Part shown: one piece after another, positions 24,549-37,000 of the stretch
Layout of the letters: the number at the start of each line of letters is the position of its first letter
Numbering within the stretch: the first letter of the stretch is position 1
Assembly: GCA_018340805.1 (NCBI GenBank)
Contig: JACMZG010000008.1
Coordinates: forward strand, 23,523,748-23,587,747
Reading direction: 5' to 3'
DNA: 64,000 nt
Source of the DNA: Microvelia longipes
Lineage: Eukaryota; Arthropoda; Insecta; Hemiptera; Veliidae
Notes under the pieces: model-generated
Databases searched by the model: none
Seen by the model: the letters and a program-made list of their open reading frames with translations, nothing else
Told to the model about the DNA's origin: nothing
Made by a program: the position numbers and the translations under genes

Positions 24549-25554
24549 GTAACCACACATTTCTTTTGTTTGAGAAGCCATTAAGTGAATTTTCATTAAA
24601 ATTTTATATTTAGAACATGCAATTAGATTTAGAATGAAGACTTGAGTTTGAGTTTGAAGACTTAATTTCTGTACAACTCTGCTTATAAATGAAGACAACT
24701 ATAAATAATAAAATTAAAACTATAATAAATAAATAAAAAAAACTACAACTTATAAATAATGAAACAAACTGTTTCATTATTTATAGTTCTCAAATAGTAT
24801 CAACTCTGAATTCTATTATATTAAAATAGTGCTCAAGTCCATATGAACATGATCAGGGTTTCACCACCTTTCAGATAAGATGCTACCCATTTATCTACTT
24901 CTATGAACCCAATCTCATTTGCCTATTTTTCCTTTAGCACTTTGCTACAATAAAAGAAATTTTTAAGTAAAGATCTCAGTGTTCACTAAGAACTTAGTTG
25001 GTTTGAATGTCAGGGTTATAAAGTTTAGATGGGAATAGCTCTGGGCTCAAAGTGGACCAGGTTCAAAGCTCAGTCAGACCACTTGGTTTTCACATAAACA
25101 GCTGGCCTAATGGTGTTATCTTTTACTCAAAATGAGAGTAAAGCCTGTTCTCAAGAAGTTGAATGAATGTTGGATGGTCTTCAATATGTAGGCAGTGCTG
25201 AGTTTCAGACTTGCTAATTGGCAAGTTTATAGATGCTTGCTTGAGAAAGCAGCTAGCACTTAGGAAACTTTTAGTGATGAGAATAGATTTTGGACTCCTC
25301 TGTTGAGGGAAGTAATACCTAAGAGAGCTATTAATACTATACAGCATAGTACAGGTCAGAATTACTACTTATGCTCACTTAAGTGGTAGAGTAAGGGAAG
25401 TATTGAAACTATAAAGATCTCTTAAGGCTGCTCTTTGATCCTGGAGAAGGTAACTATGCAGTGTGATTGAAGTAGTTTACAAAGTCTTTTTATCTGAGAG
25501 ACGTTTTTCTTGAATTTCTACAATTGCCTCAAAAGTGTTATTTGATGATTTCAG
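24549..25554. other. Intron between exons 6 and 7
   Basis: I found no coding sequence and no clear repeat. A short AT-rich inverted stretch (AATAATGAAACA/TGTTTCATTATT) lies at about 24750-24785. Confidence 0.4.
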
Positions 25555-25680
25555 AAACGAGTGGTCACTTGATGAGTAGGATGATAATGTCAGCAATGGC
25601 CTGGTGTGATGGATTCACTGATCCTTTGCTGGTTCCTCTCAATTCTTGGCTTCAACCTCCTCTGCCTCTCCAGATAAAAA
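25555..25680 (+). CDS. NACHT/WD-repeat protein, exon 7: linker to the WD domain
   Basis: The exon encodes about 42 residues: ETSGHLMSRMIMSAMAWCDG, then FTDPLLVPLNSWLQPPLPLQ. The Trp and Pro-rich end PLNSWLQPPLPLQ resembles the segment that precedes the first WD strand in NWD-like proteins. The acceptor is gatttcag and the donor aaaaa|gtaaat. Phases match exons 6 and 8. Confidence 0.83.
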
Positions 25681-26294
25681 GTAAATACATTTTTCATAAG
25701 GTATAGTGTTATAATTGTTATCAGATTTTTTTTTAAAAAATACTGGTTTAAAATAGTAAAAAATGAGTCATTTTTCTAATCACACTCTTGGTGCTAAAAG
25801 CCATTGTCCTGTGTTTCTATTAAATAAATTAATAATATTTATTAATTAACATATTCCATTAGATAAATTAAGATACAATCGTTAAATTAACATTACATTA
25901 CATTACATTTATATTAAAAATAATATATTTCAATTTATTTTAATATTATTGATTTAATAATTATAATAATATATTTTAATTTAATTCTGATTTATTACTA
26001 GTTTTGCCCTATTATTTTTAATTATCTTTTAAATATATTTTGTATACTATTAACAAATATTATAGGTATATAACTGTTATAAATATAGAGAAAATAAAAG
26101 AATAACTATCAAGAGGTTTTTCCCTTAAATCTACAGGACCAAATTAGAAAAAATAACAAGTTCTTTCTACAAATGATTATTTCTTTGACAAAGCTAACTT
26201 TTAAGCTTAAAGATTTCAAATTTATTAGACGACATTGTTAAACTGATATTATACTCCTTAAAATTGTTTATTGATAGTAAGATGATGTTTCTAG

Positions 26295-26426
26295 GTATGG
26301 TTTGCCCCGCTGGTGTGAGACTCATAGAGCCGACTCCTTCAGCTCAACATATTGTTGTTATTCCTCCATCAGGAGATCCACAGTATTGGCATGTTATGTC
26401 TAACTCTCTCATACATACATTTAAAG
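26295..26426 (+). CDS. NACHT/WD-repeat protein, exon 8: first WD repeat
   Basis: The exon encodes about 44 residues: GVRLIEPTPSAQHIVVIPP, then SGDPQYWHVMSNSLIHTFKG. The W-H-V ... L-I-H-T-F-K-G(H) ending is the d-strand and the start of the next GH of a WD40 blade. The His of the GH pair comes from the next exon. The acceptor is tttctag and the donor aaag|gtaaca. Confidence 0.86.
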
Positions 26427-27044
26427 GTAACACATGACAATTAATTATTAAATAAATTTGAAAAAGTCATGTGAAAAAGTTTCTGAAATGTGTGATGTGT
26501 ATACATTTACACATGTATGCCCCTGTCTGTCTGTCATCGATGTACCATCCTTTACATGAAGCATCCTTTCATAGCTTTTTTTAAACCATTATAAAATGTA
26601 TAATTGGTATCAGCTAAAATATTATGATGAGTCAGCTCATCCTTCGAAATTTCAGTTCTTTATCATCCTTAGTTTATTAGATATGAAGACTTAAACTTAA
26701 ATCGTTTGACACTCACTCATACATTCACTCACCATAATTCTTGAGCGCTTCTAGAAATCCTAGACATTTGAAATTGGTATATAGGTAAACTTCATTCTTC
26801 AAATTCATAAATAATTGTAAAAACCTAACATGTTAAGTTACTTCTAGTTTATATGTACTATGAAAGACAAAAGTTAACCCTAACCTGAAATTTCAAGTAT
26901 AATGAAAACTGTTCTCTACTTGTGTTACCTAGTAGAGAACTCAAAAAAATAAAATTGATGGTTGGGTGTCCTAGACATGAGGGTTTCCTCTACTGATGTG
27001 ATTTAAAGAGTGAAGTACTTAATTAATATTAACCATCTAAGCAA

Positions 27045-28430
27045 CCTAGTTTTTTTTTCCGGTGGAGATTATCTCCAAGGCACTTAAACCTCTTATGTGG
27101 GTCCATTGTGCCCGTTCCAGAGAGGTTATTTTGTAGGATAAGATATACTGATGAATATGTTAAGTAAATAAAGAAAGATGATTATAAATAACTATAGAAG
27201 TACCAGAAATAAAAACTATATAAAAAAATATGAAATACTATATGAGCAATTTATAAGGTTACCCCCATTTGTTTTAAAATTAAAGTGGATTGGCAAAATT
27301 TTATTAACTTATTGATTTATATTTCTTTAAGTTGCTCGTGTGTAAAGTTAAATGCATTTAAGGTCAGTAAACATTGTGTGTTTAAAGCAGGACACGACCC
27401 AATCAGATGCGATGACGTTTCATCTTCTTCATTGCAAAATCTGCAGATTGGGCTGTTCACTAGACCCATTAGGTGCAAATGTCTTTTGAATGTCCTGTTA
27501 GAACTCCCGTGATGTCATGATAGGTTCCCTTGCTCAGTAATAATAAAGTCTTCTGCTTTTTGAGAAGGACAAGATAGCATAAATTTAGATTGTCTCATTC
27601 TAAGACAACTACACCACTCTTCACTAAAGCCATTGTTAAGAGACTGTTGTTGTTTAAGCTGAGTCTGGGCTTATAGGGGATCCTAAATGTGCCAGTAGGT
27701 CAGCATGTTCATTGTATTTAATCCTGCAATGACCTGATACCCAAATGAGTTTGACTTGATTATAAAGGCTAAGTTTATTAGCCTAAGTTAGCGTCAATTT
27801 GCATTCAGATACCAGTTTAGAATTACTCTTTGGATTGGTAATAGCTCTCAAGGCTGCCTGACTTTCTGTGTATAAGGTAATATTTTTACATGCCCTTGAA
27901 TCATTCAAAAGAATCTGAGCACAACCCAAAATGGCATAGATTTCAGCTTTAAATATAGTAGAGTAGGCACCAAGACTAATACTTAATTCATACTTTGGTC
28001 TACCACAAAACATTTTAGCTCCTGATTTATCAGAAATCCTCAATCCATCAGTGAACCACAATCTGTGTTGGCAATATTTCCATTTGCTCTGTGATGGTAT
28101 GGAATAAGACCTTGTGTTCTCAAAGTTCCACTGGGGAACTGTTAAATCCTGTGGCATTATAACTGTTGCCTAGAGATTTGTGACACAGGACCAAATAGAA
28201 CTGTGACCAGTGGCTAAACTAAAATTTTTCATTGCCCTAAACTATGAAGTCGATAGGCAGCAAACATGGCTTCATACTTTAGGTACAAATGTAAAGGAAG
28301 AATATTTAGTTTATAGGAACTCTAAAGCTAAAGTAGGAGCTCCTTTTATTGCACTGAGGATACTTCTGCTAGCTACTGCTTGAAGTTGTTGATTGTATTT
28401 TATTTGTTGATTATTCCTTGAAAAATAAAT
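27045..28430 (-). pseudogene. LINE 3' part with RNase H domain, minus strand
   Basis: Reading from high to low coordinates, the frame 28157-27783 contains LWFTDGLRISDKSGAKMFCG, then GAYSTIFKAEIYAILGCAQI, then ITLYTESQAALRAI. These are the catalytic Asp/Glu/Asp-type blocks of RNase H (the third Asp is Glu here). After a stop, KLIWVSGHCRIKYNEHADLL continues the domain. Further down, HLHLMGL and CRFCNEEDET match the C-terminal Cys-rich tail of such LINEs. The 3' region near 27060-27120 has a GAGATAATCTCCACCGG-type end. Stops and frameshifts make it inactive. It ends just before exon 9. Confidence 0.82.
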
Positions 28431-28447
28431 GATTGTATTGTCGGTAG

Positions 28448-28514
28448 GTCACAGTGGTAAAGTACTGTGTATGACTATAACCAAGACAGATCCGCCGTGC
28501 TTAGGATCTAACAG
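28448..28514 (+). CDS. NACHT/WD-repeat protein, exon 9: short WD exon with odd donor
   Basis: This 67-base exon encodes HSGKVLCMTITKTDPPCLGS after the Gly completed from exon 8, so FKG|HSGKVLCM restores a GHxxxV WD start. Its phase (two bases in, two out) is exactly what exon 10 requires (AG + G = Arg). The bases after its end are gaaatg, not GT. No GT in the exon gives the right phase. Extending to the good donor gtaagt at 28535 meets an in-frame TGA at 28519-28521. A minus-strand LINE ends just upstream of this exon. Confidence 0.65.
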
Positions 28515-28887
28515 GAAATGAAAAGAAAAATTGTGTAAGTATGAATATATTATTTATCAACTGTCCTCTATAATTGACTTTAATTGTGTCCTAGAAAAAT
28601 GATTTTTTAATAAAAGGTATTATCTTAAATTCTTGTGAACTCATTATGTGTCTAAAAGTTATTTAAAAGTGAATAATTTAGCATTAAAGTGTTTTCTATC
28701 TTTGTATTACTTGTTTATGTATATCATTGTGGTCACAATTTCAAAATTTTTTCACCAAGTCAAATGAGGAAAAAAACTTAACAAGGAAATTATAAATTAC
28801 AATTTCAATGAATTCCTGAAAGGAATAGTAAGGTTTGATTATATACTGATTAGCATCAATTATAATTTCTCATGTAAATCTCGTACG

Positions 28888-28888
<1 letters not shown>

Positions 28889-28940
<52 letters not shown>
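28889..28940. repeat. (TA)n tract
   Basis: An uninterrupted TA run in the intron before exon 10. Confidence 0.95.
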
Positions 28941-28941
<1 letters not shown>

Positions 28942-29223
28942 CCTCAACAAAATATATTTATTCTTAGTCAGTGAGTCTCCTCTTCCAAAAATCCGCCACC
29001 CCATCCCCATCCCCCTCCCTGACCCCAACCTCATGAGCTCATTTTTACTTTGAAAATTTGATAAAAGAAGCTAACATCCACTAGAAGACATAGTTATTTA
29101 AATTTTTTTGGGATTTCACTTGTAATTATATGTATAATATAATATGTCTACACATATTTGTAATTTGTGAAATAAAAATAATTGAATTAAAAATAAACTT
29201 TCTGGATTGCTTTATTGTTTTAG

Positions 29224-29411
29224 GCAGCATATTGCAGCTGTTCTTTGTATAACATCAGCTCTGAATAACCGTGTTATAGTGAGTGGGGGTGAGGATTCAA
29301 GGATTATAGTATCTAACATTGAGACAGGCGAGTGTGTTGTTAAGATAGATCACAATAGAGGCCCTGTTACTGCTGTTACAGCCACACTACAGGGAGACAT
29401 ACTAATTTCTG
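29224..29411 (+). CDS. NACHT/WD-repeat protein, exon 10: WD repeat
   Basis: The exon encodes about 63 residues: RQHIAAVLCITSALNNRVIV, then SGGEDSRIIVSNIETGECVV, then KIDHNRGPVTAVTATLQGDI. This is a WD blade (SGGEDSRIIVSNIETGE) followed by the first strand of the next (GPVTAVTAT). Ser replaces the usual Trp (IVSNIE). The acceptor is ttgttttag and the donor tctg|gtaagc. It starts with one base and ends with one. Confidence 0.88.
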
Positions 29412-29494
29412 GTAAGCATTTTGCTTAACAATGTAACTGTGAAATCATTCTGCTTTCAACAGGTTATAATTAATGCAACACACAATTACAATAC

Positions 29495-29890
29495 AAAAAA
29501 TAAAATACATTAATGGTTCCACCGCATCGATTGTCTAAATCCGAAGTTGGTCATACTCTCTTAATGACCAAGTTAAAAACATGTCTGAAAATGATTTTCT
29601 AAAATTTATAAAAAACTTCTTAATAGACAATCCATTCTATTTAAAGGATGAATTTTTTCACGAAATAGTAAATAAATAAAAATATAAGAAATAGAATTAA
29701 TTAGATATAGAAATAGATTTAGTAACTTGATGCTATTTTAGGAAATCTTCCTTAACTGTATTTATATAAAAAAATTTTGTATGTATATGTGTATATTTTA
29801 ATGTATATGTTTATATTTTAATGTATGACAGATTTCTATTGTTTTAATTTGTAAAATTTAATGAAAAATAAAGAATTATTATTATTATAT
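29495..29890 (+). pseudogene. LINE 3' end remnant
   Basis: The stretch LNDQVKNMSENDFLKFIKNF and then LIDNPFYLKDEFF (about 29560-29670) matches the C-terminal end of the LINE at 16762-17760 in pattern. It ends in an (ATT)n-like tail at about 29874-29888. Confidence 0.65.
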
Positions 29891-30349
29891 AGTGTGTCAT
29901 TTTAGGTTTTTGTAAGGACGTGGTTGCACTCTTTACCTTTGTATATTTCAGAGGGTTTGTTCAAATCATAGTCAGTAGTCCAATAATTTTGGGTCTTAGT
30001 TAATAACTTCTTTATGGGTTCAGAACACTATTAGCACTGCTTTGAGGTCTCTTTCTATTTGGTCCACTCTTCATTTTTAAACGTGTTCTCTTTAAATAAA
30101 AAATTATAATGAATATAATTTTTAATGACAGTACCTATCTATAATTGCCAGAATACTTGCATGAAGGAGTTGTTAGGTGAACTAGATTTCTAATTAGTCT
30201 TTCTTTTTAAAATGTGTATATTTATACAAATAGTTTTGATTGTTAAAACTTATCGTTGTAATTTGTTTTTCAAAATTATTCAAATTTATTTATTGACGGC
30301 TAATAATGATTAGTTAATAATAATGATGTATTGTTCTTAACCTTGATAG

Positions 30350-30552
30350 GTTCAGCAGATAAGTCAGTTTGTCTGTGGGAGTTAGAGACGTTCACTCTGT
30401 TAAACACAATAACAGTCCCCTCAGGAGTACAGAGATTGGACACATCCAGTGATTCTGTCTTCCTTTTGGTTTCTTGTGAAGATAATCAGCTGTATCTTTA
30501 TACTTTAGCCACTGGTACTGATATTCATCCTCTGAAAGGCCATAAAACCAAG
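30350..30552 (+). CDS. NACHT/WD-repeat protein, exon 11: WD repeats
   Basis: The exon encodes about 67 residues, including GSADKSVCLWELETFTLLNT, VSCEDNQLYLYTLATGTDIH and PLKGHKTK. Both blades show the D-x-x-v-x-L-W/Y signature. It ends exactly on a codon (AAG|gtaatc). The acceptor is cttgatag. A MITE copy starts only about 40 bases after its donor. Confidence 0.9.
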
Positions 30553-30589
30553 GTAATCTCTTATTTATTTGTTTATAAGATAATCTTAG

Positions 30590-31060
30590 AATAATACTAT
30601 ATATAGAAGGAATGCTACTGATAACATGAAAGACGGTTCACTGGTGGTCTTAAGTATTGCTGCCAATATACAATTACACCCAATATACAATATACACCTT
30701 AACAATATACAATTTTCTTATAAATAGTTGGCAATACTTCCGGTTGCTGAATTATTATGTTCTATTATTAATTAATGATTGATTATTCATAAAATACACT
30801 GCCAATATACAATTACACCCAATATACAATATACACCCTAACAATATACAATTTTCTTATAAATAGTTGGCAATACTTCCGGTTGCTGAATTATTATGTT
30901 CTATTATTAATTAATGATTGATTATTCATAAAATACTAGTATAAATATCGGTGCATTGCAGTATTTTAAGCATTTTTTAATTGTATTTTAACGTTTTAAT
31001 TAAAATTATATTAAAAGTAGTCCTTGTCAACTAAAAGTTGATTTTTGTATTCTGCTACCT
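30590..31060 (-). mobile_element. MITE copy, inverted, with internal duplication
   Basis: It begins with AGAATAATACTATATATAGA, then a GACGGTTCACTGGTGGTCTT terminal motif. Its interior is the reverse complement of 47700-47890. A segment of about 140 bases (starting AATATACAATTACACCC) is tandemly duplicated at 30664 and 30804. The far end is not clear. Confidence 0.75.
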
Positions 31061-31269
31061 TTTTGCCATTATTATTCTAAAAAGATAATAAACGTATAAT
31101 TTTACTAAATGATTGTTTAAAAGATAATAGATATAATAGTTATAAAAGCTATTTTCTATCATGCAAAATTCAGTTATTTAAGTTAAAATGCTAATTTTTT
31201 TAAGAAACAAAATTCAGGTGATCTAAAGCTTAAGATTATATTGCTAAAAAGATTTTATTTTTGTAAAAC

Positions 31270-31720
31270 AATGTGTTTATAAAACAGAAAAAAGCAATCC
31301 GAACAATCCTGGGGGCTTAAGCCTCGGGAAAGTTGTAAGAAGTGGTTCAGCAAATTAAACATACTCACTCTGCCGTGCATGCATATTTTACATCTACTTT
31401 ATTTCATCCATAAAAACCCTCAGTTTGAAAAACTGAATAAAGGCATATACGCAACCAGAAACAAAACTATGTTGATTATAACAAATAACAAGTTGTCAAT
31501 TTTGTAAAAGCTCTCCTTTATATCTTGGCCAAGTATTCTACAAAATACTACTAACAGAACTCACTGCACTGGCTGACAAAACCAGCTTTAAACTAAAACT
31601 AAAAATGCATACTACACAAATCCTTATACAGTTATAATGAGTTTTTAAATGACACAACTATTAAAAACTTTAACTTTTGACTTTGAGCTATTTTATCATA
31701 TGGTTTTGTTACTATTTAAA
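31270..31720 (+). pseudogene. LINE reverse transcriptase C-terminal remnant
   Basis: Frames with stops show QKKAIRTILG, KLNILTLPCMHILHLLYFIH, then YATRNKTMLIITNNKLS, followed by a segment ending KILLTELTALAD. This is the thumb and C-terminal order of Jockey/CR1-type elements, as in the copy at 16762. Confidence 0.7.
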
Positions 31721-32343
31721 CAATTTTGTATAAATTTATTGATATAGTAAGAGATTATAATAGCCTTATAAAATAATTTATTTGAGTTTTTCTTATACTT
31801 ATATTTATTTTATTATTGTTATTATTTAGCTATTTATTTATTTTTTATTTACATTTAATCATTAAATGTTGGCATGATGGAAAGTATACATTACATGTTA
31901 CATATAGTAGTAGAAGTAGTGATTTTAAATTGTATTTGATTTGTCATATGTATTAACAATATATAATATTATGTAATTTGACGATTTTCACATTCCCACA
32001 AGGCTCAAAAGAAATAAAAAGTATATTTATATATTTATTAAGCTGATTGTGTACTTTACAAATTTGTTTTATTCATTGCAAATAAGTGAAATGCTTGATT
32101 TGAGTTCAGAGCAACTAACATTTTTAATATACAACTAATATCAACTAACATTTTTCAAATCTCCCATTTTATAAATTTGTAACAGGACTGACACTAGCAT
32201 GGTTAATAAACTTCAGAGGATTGAAAGCTTTGAGCTCGATCTAATTTACAGTGCCTGTAAATGAAGATTTTTCCACTGTTCCAGAAAGGTGTGAAGATAC
32301 ATTAGCCATGGAATATTATAATGATTTATTTTTAAATTTTTAG

Positions 32344-32479
32344 GTGTTATCAGTGAGTTTAGCCGGAGATAACCAGAGAGCTGTTGCTGGAGGAGCTGAT
32401 GGCAGAGTCTATGTGTTTGATATGCACAGTGGCTTGCTGACAAGGACTATACAGACTAGCCATAATGCTGAACTTACAG
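32344..32479 (+). CDS. NACHT/WD-repeat protein, exon 12: WD repeat
   Basis: The exon encodes VLSVSLAGDNQRAVAGGADG, then RVYVFDMHSGLLTRTIQ and SHNAELT. It is a complete b-to-d-strand WD blade (AVAGGADGRVYVFDMHSG). It starts on a codon, matching exon 11, and ends with one base (acag|gtctca). The acceptor is aatttttag. Confidence 0.9.
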
Positions 32480-32822
32480 GTCTCATACTTTTTTATATTA
32501 TTACTAAGACATTGATGGCTAAATTAGATTAATAATTGTATTAATAAAAGATAATATAGGGAATATATTTACTTGTTTTCTTGCTATATTTATTTCTTGC
32601 TGTTAAAATTATAACAGAAAAATAAACATTTAAAATTTGTTATGTGATTTTTTTTTCTCTTGCTGCTGCTACAACCTTAAAGTTTAGGTGCAATTAATGT
32701 CAACCAATTTATATTTCAAACTGGTCTCTATTTTTGACGATGTTACTTATCAAATTTTCTCAACAGTGTAAGTTCACAAAAATAGATACATACTTCTGAA
32801 TCTCATACTCAGATTTTATAGT

Positions 32823-33360
32823 CCTAGACCCGGACCTGGCTATCCAGAGTGGAGACCTTTAAATGATTGCGTGTGCTCAAAATTGTATAAAATGGAACTA
32901 ATTTCAGTTTTCTTGAAATAAGTGGTTCCCTGTGGGTTGTGTGCAAAACAAAGAGAACATTTTCAAGCTGATTCAATTTTTTATAAAATGATTGTTTAAT
33001 CATCAAAATCATATAACTACAACCAAAGTTATGGCTTTTTCAAAAAAAAAAATGGTTATTTTATGCAATCAGCAAAATTTCTTTGAAAAAATGGCAAAAT
33101 TTCTTTTTGAGAATTTGTTTGTCCTTTTAAGAAATGTCTTAACTTTATTTGTAGATATCCCATTTTGACTAAAAACAATAATTTTATAGAAAGTTTTATC
33201 AGCTTTAAAAAATGTTATCTTTATGTTTTTCACATGACCTACAGGGAACCACTTATTGCACAAAAATTGGAATTTGTGAGATTTTTTAATATCTTGAGTG
33301 AGCGCATTCATATGAAGGGCTCCACTCTGGATGGGCAGACTATGATTTTCCTTCATAAAA
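32823..33360. repeat. Inverted repeat pair in the intron between exons 12 and 13
   Basis: About 180 bases at 32823-33005 recur inverted and diverged at 33165-33360. Matching parts include TGTGTGCAAAACAAAGAGAA/TTGCACAAAAATTGG and AATTTCAGTTTTC, and the outer ends share GTGGAGACC/GGCTCCACTCTGGA. A third diverged copy is near 52680-52800. The four small frames across it are not genes. Confidence 0.65.
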
Positions 33361-33849
33361 ATTTGGTTTGAATCAGTACAAAATGAGTCACATTTTTTAG
33401 GTCTGGCTCTTGGACTATCACTACATTTCACTCCAATTAAATTTCAACTCAAGAAAGTAGCTGATTTTTCTTGAAACAAAATTTTAATTTAAAAAATTTG
33501 AGTGTAATCTTTTTGAGATTTCTGATCTGGAACTCCCTCATGAATTAAAAATGCCTAAGACGCTTATAAATTTACAGGAGATCTCTTGTAGGAAATTTAT
33601 AAACATGTAAAATATATAACCATGTTGATGATTTATAAAAAATATCTCATGGATGTTTTGGGGGTGGTAATGTGCGGTATGTGGTGGTATCTTATGAAAG
33701 TCTAGCTTGGTTAAATGTACGAGTAACGCGGGTTACCTATACTGTTTTATTCCATATTTCATTAATGTAAAATAAATTTAAGTTTAATGTTCTCATTATT
33801 CTGATTAATATTTCAATTTAATTTTCATTTGTTCTAAATCTATGTGCAG

Positions 33850-34023
33850 GAGTACGTATAACCGAGAATGATGACTTTCTCATAACCGCTGGAGGTAATA
33901 GAATAACTTATTGGACTTTCCGAAAAGAAGATGGAGTTGGAGTAGATGAGACTCTGCAGGCTCAGAGGAATTTTAACATATACAAAGCGGGATTGAGGGG
34001 CCATGTAAAAGCTCTTACCCTAA
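33850..34023 (+). CDS. NACHT/WD-repeat protein, exon 13: WD repeat, uncertain 3' end
   Basis: The exon encodes GVRITENDDFLITAGGNRIT, then YWTFRKEDGVG, then QAQRNFNIYKAGLRGH and VKALTL. A blade is followed by GHVKALTL, the first strand of another. The acceptor is atgtgcag. The end is uncertain. The donor A|gtacaa at 34024 keeps VKALTL but ends with one base. The donor CAT|gtaaaa at 34005 ends on a codon and joins exon 14 in frame, but gives a doubled Gly-His (LRGH|GHQATVTAV). Either way about 25-30 WD residues are missing before exon 14. Confidence 0.75.
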
Positions 34024-34029
34024 GTACAA

Positions 34030-37000
34030 TGAGTCCTATTCAATTATTTCCCAAGTTTTCGTTTCCTATAATGTTTCTGGAAACTACGATAATCGGAAGT
34101 GCCCACAATTTTCCTATTTTGTTTACAACAAATCTTATCCTGTGGGTAATTTTAAGTCATCCATAGCCCTATAAAATATCATAGTTTTCGGACCCACTAA
34201 TCTCTATACCAATATTAAGGCAATAGCTATTGCTAATTCTGCCTACTTTCTTGTACTTAGCAATTTTTACTCATATCTAGAACGTATATCTAGATCGTCA
34301 AATTTTGTTAAAGTGGCTCTTTAAAAAATTATCAACTGAATCATGGCTCTTCGCATATTCTCATATCTGATTTTTGTTGCTAGATTTGAACTTCTTGTGG
34401 CGCTGAACCCGAGTGCAGGAGTTATGTCTGACACAGGCTATAACAGGTTATGATAAAGGAGGTGACCGACACTAAGTTCGATTTGCCCAATAAAACATAA
34501 GTGGAATCTATTCCAAAGAACAAATATAAAAATAAAAAATGTAAAAATACCATCAAAAGACTTCATGTCATATATATTCAAGCTGTCAATAATTGTTTTG
34601 GACGAACTGGCGCATAAGTCTTTACAATCATTATCTCGAGATCATCTAAATGTAGAGGCAAACTTACCTCCGAATGATATTTCTATTTAGTTTTGACTTG
34701 TTGAGAAGGTTATAAAACCAAGTAGTAAAAAAGTCAATACTTCGTTTTTTTTTACTGTTTTATGTTTAAAACTTACTATATAACTATAGTCATCCACATT
34801 ACATATTGTATAATCACGTACAAACCAGAACGTTACAAGCATAGAAAAAGTTGTAGTGGGTAACTTCTGACTTATTTCCCTGTTACATAAAAACCTTCTA
34901 ACCTGCGTTAATCTGCGCCTTTTTTATGTTTTAATTCAGTTACTAGGTGGAAATTTAATTTTGCTCCTATTTTTCTACTCAATCATTACAAACAGTCCAT
35001 TATGGGATCAATAAATAATCCTTATCGAGTCTTTACATCCCTATATATTCAAGGTGATCCTGTGTGAAGACCCAGACCTTAATCTCAGAACTCGATAATA
35101 GTGCTATAACATGAGAATTTCTGAAATGTTCAAATTATGCATATACACCGAAATTTTTAGGGTGAAAACAAGACTTTTTCTATATTTTATTCGCACGTGT
35201 GAAGGACGAGGAACGTAAAATCTATGTAATCATATTATTCAACCAATTTATTTTTTAAAGACAGGGAACAAGATTTTTATAACTTATATTATTGTGGATT
35301 GTCGACTGATGTTTGATTTAAAAAACAATGCATTATCAATTTGCTACTTGTTAATTGTTTATGTCTAATAAAGTTTTTTATAGCTATCCCCTTACATCAT
35401 CTTTTTTATAGATCTATTATATTAGGTCTATATAATGTAGTAAATTTATCGTCCCGTCACTAGCAAAATATTAAAACACATTATATGTGGGTTTTAGGTA
35501 TAACTATTTATTATATTCATACAAAATAATTAATGAACACTTGTATTTGTCATATTTAGAATTCAATTGCATGCTATAGCTTGTTTTTTTTTTTTTGCAA
35601 TTTCGGGCCTTGTATTAAGTTAATAGTAATATAATAGTGTAAACTTATGGAGCAGGGCAAGAGAAGAGGATATTTTTTTAACAATACTAGGTAATTAAAT
35701 ATTTGCCCTCCGTGTTGAAGGTAGAAAATCACTCTGCAGATGGCGAAGCCGTGGCAGGAATGCCAAGAAATACGCTGTTATAATTTATCCTTGTCCCTTG
35801 CCTTGTTGCATTCACTATATTTTTATCCTTCTTAAATTTTAATAATTAACTTTCTACTTTAGGTATATGTCAGTTAATTTTAGTAATTTATTGTCAATTT
35901 TCTCTTGTCTTCATGTATTCGTGTTATTTTATATTTCCAAAAAAGTTATTATAAAAAGAAGCGCTTTGCTGCTGAAGCTGTAATAGGTTTGAATCAATCT
36001 GTGTGGTATATGACTCAAAACAGTACCATATACTATAATCAGCTTCTCTATTATATTTATTCAATAACATTATCAACGGTTATTGTGTAACCATATAATA
36101 AATAAGTTAATTTAAAAATTAGATGTGACTATTGTGTAAGTTAATGGACAAAGCATTATATAGCTATGTCAGTAAGACGCTACGTGTGGTATAGATCAAA
36201 AAAGGGCAGCTTTTAATCTCACGCTCTGTTTTTTTATTAAAAGTTTTTATAATAGATCTGCATATTTAATTAATTGTTAATTTTATATATTTTATATTGT
36301 AATCATAACAACATTGTAAATAATGCTATTAAAGGAAATTTAATAATATTTAGTTTTGTCATTATTATTTATTTATTGTGAGCTTAATTAACATCCAATT
36401 TTGCTCTTCCACGCAACTCTGTATTATACAATATACACAAAGTAAGAACAACACACTAATAGATGTGAGATTTTTGACTACTGGTCTTGGGGGTATAAAA
36501 AAAATAAGTGAATACTATATGAAAATCGATTGTCACATTGTGGCTTATGTTATAATTGAAGATATAATTCAAATGAAAATAGATAAATTGAACTGGTACT
36601 TCAAATACTCGGACAACTAACACAATTTAGAAACGTGTCTGTCAAAAGATAGGTAGGCCAGTTTACCGATTTAGATAAAGGATTAGGTTTAATAGATATT
36701 TAAAAGTTAGAGAAAATAATATTTGAACTTAAACAAATCAACACAGAATAATGCATGTAAAATAAAAAATATTAGAGTTGAAACTTCTCTTTTAGATTTA
36801 CGATTTCAAAATATCAGTTTCTCGTAAATTATTGGAATAGCTTTTGGATAATGATGTGGTTATCGTTGGTCACCCTAAAAGGTCAGAGGTAAATTTGCGG
36901 GACACTCACTCCTGAATTGTGAGGAGAATAACCTCAATTATACTATTTATGCGTAATTGAAGAAAAAATAAGACCATGTTTCTCCTATTAAATAATATAA

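Noticed and set aside
25000..25110. Possible SINE around AGGTTCAAAGCTC
   Set aside because: The B-box match is poor and no A box or tail is visible.
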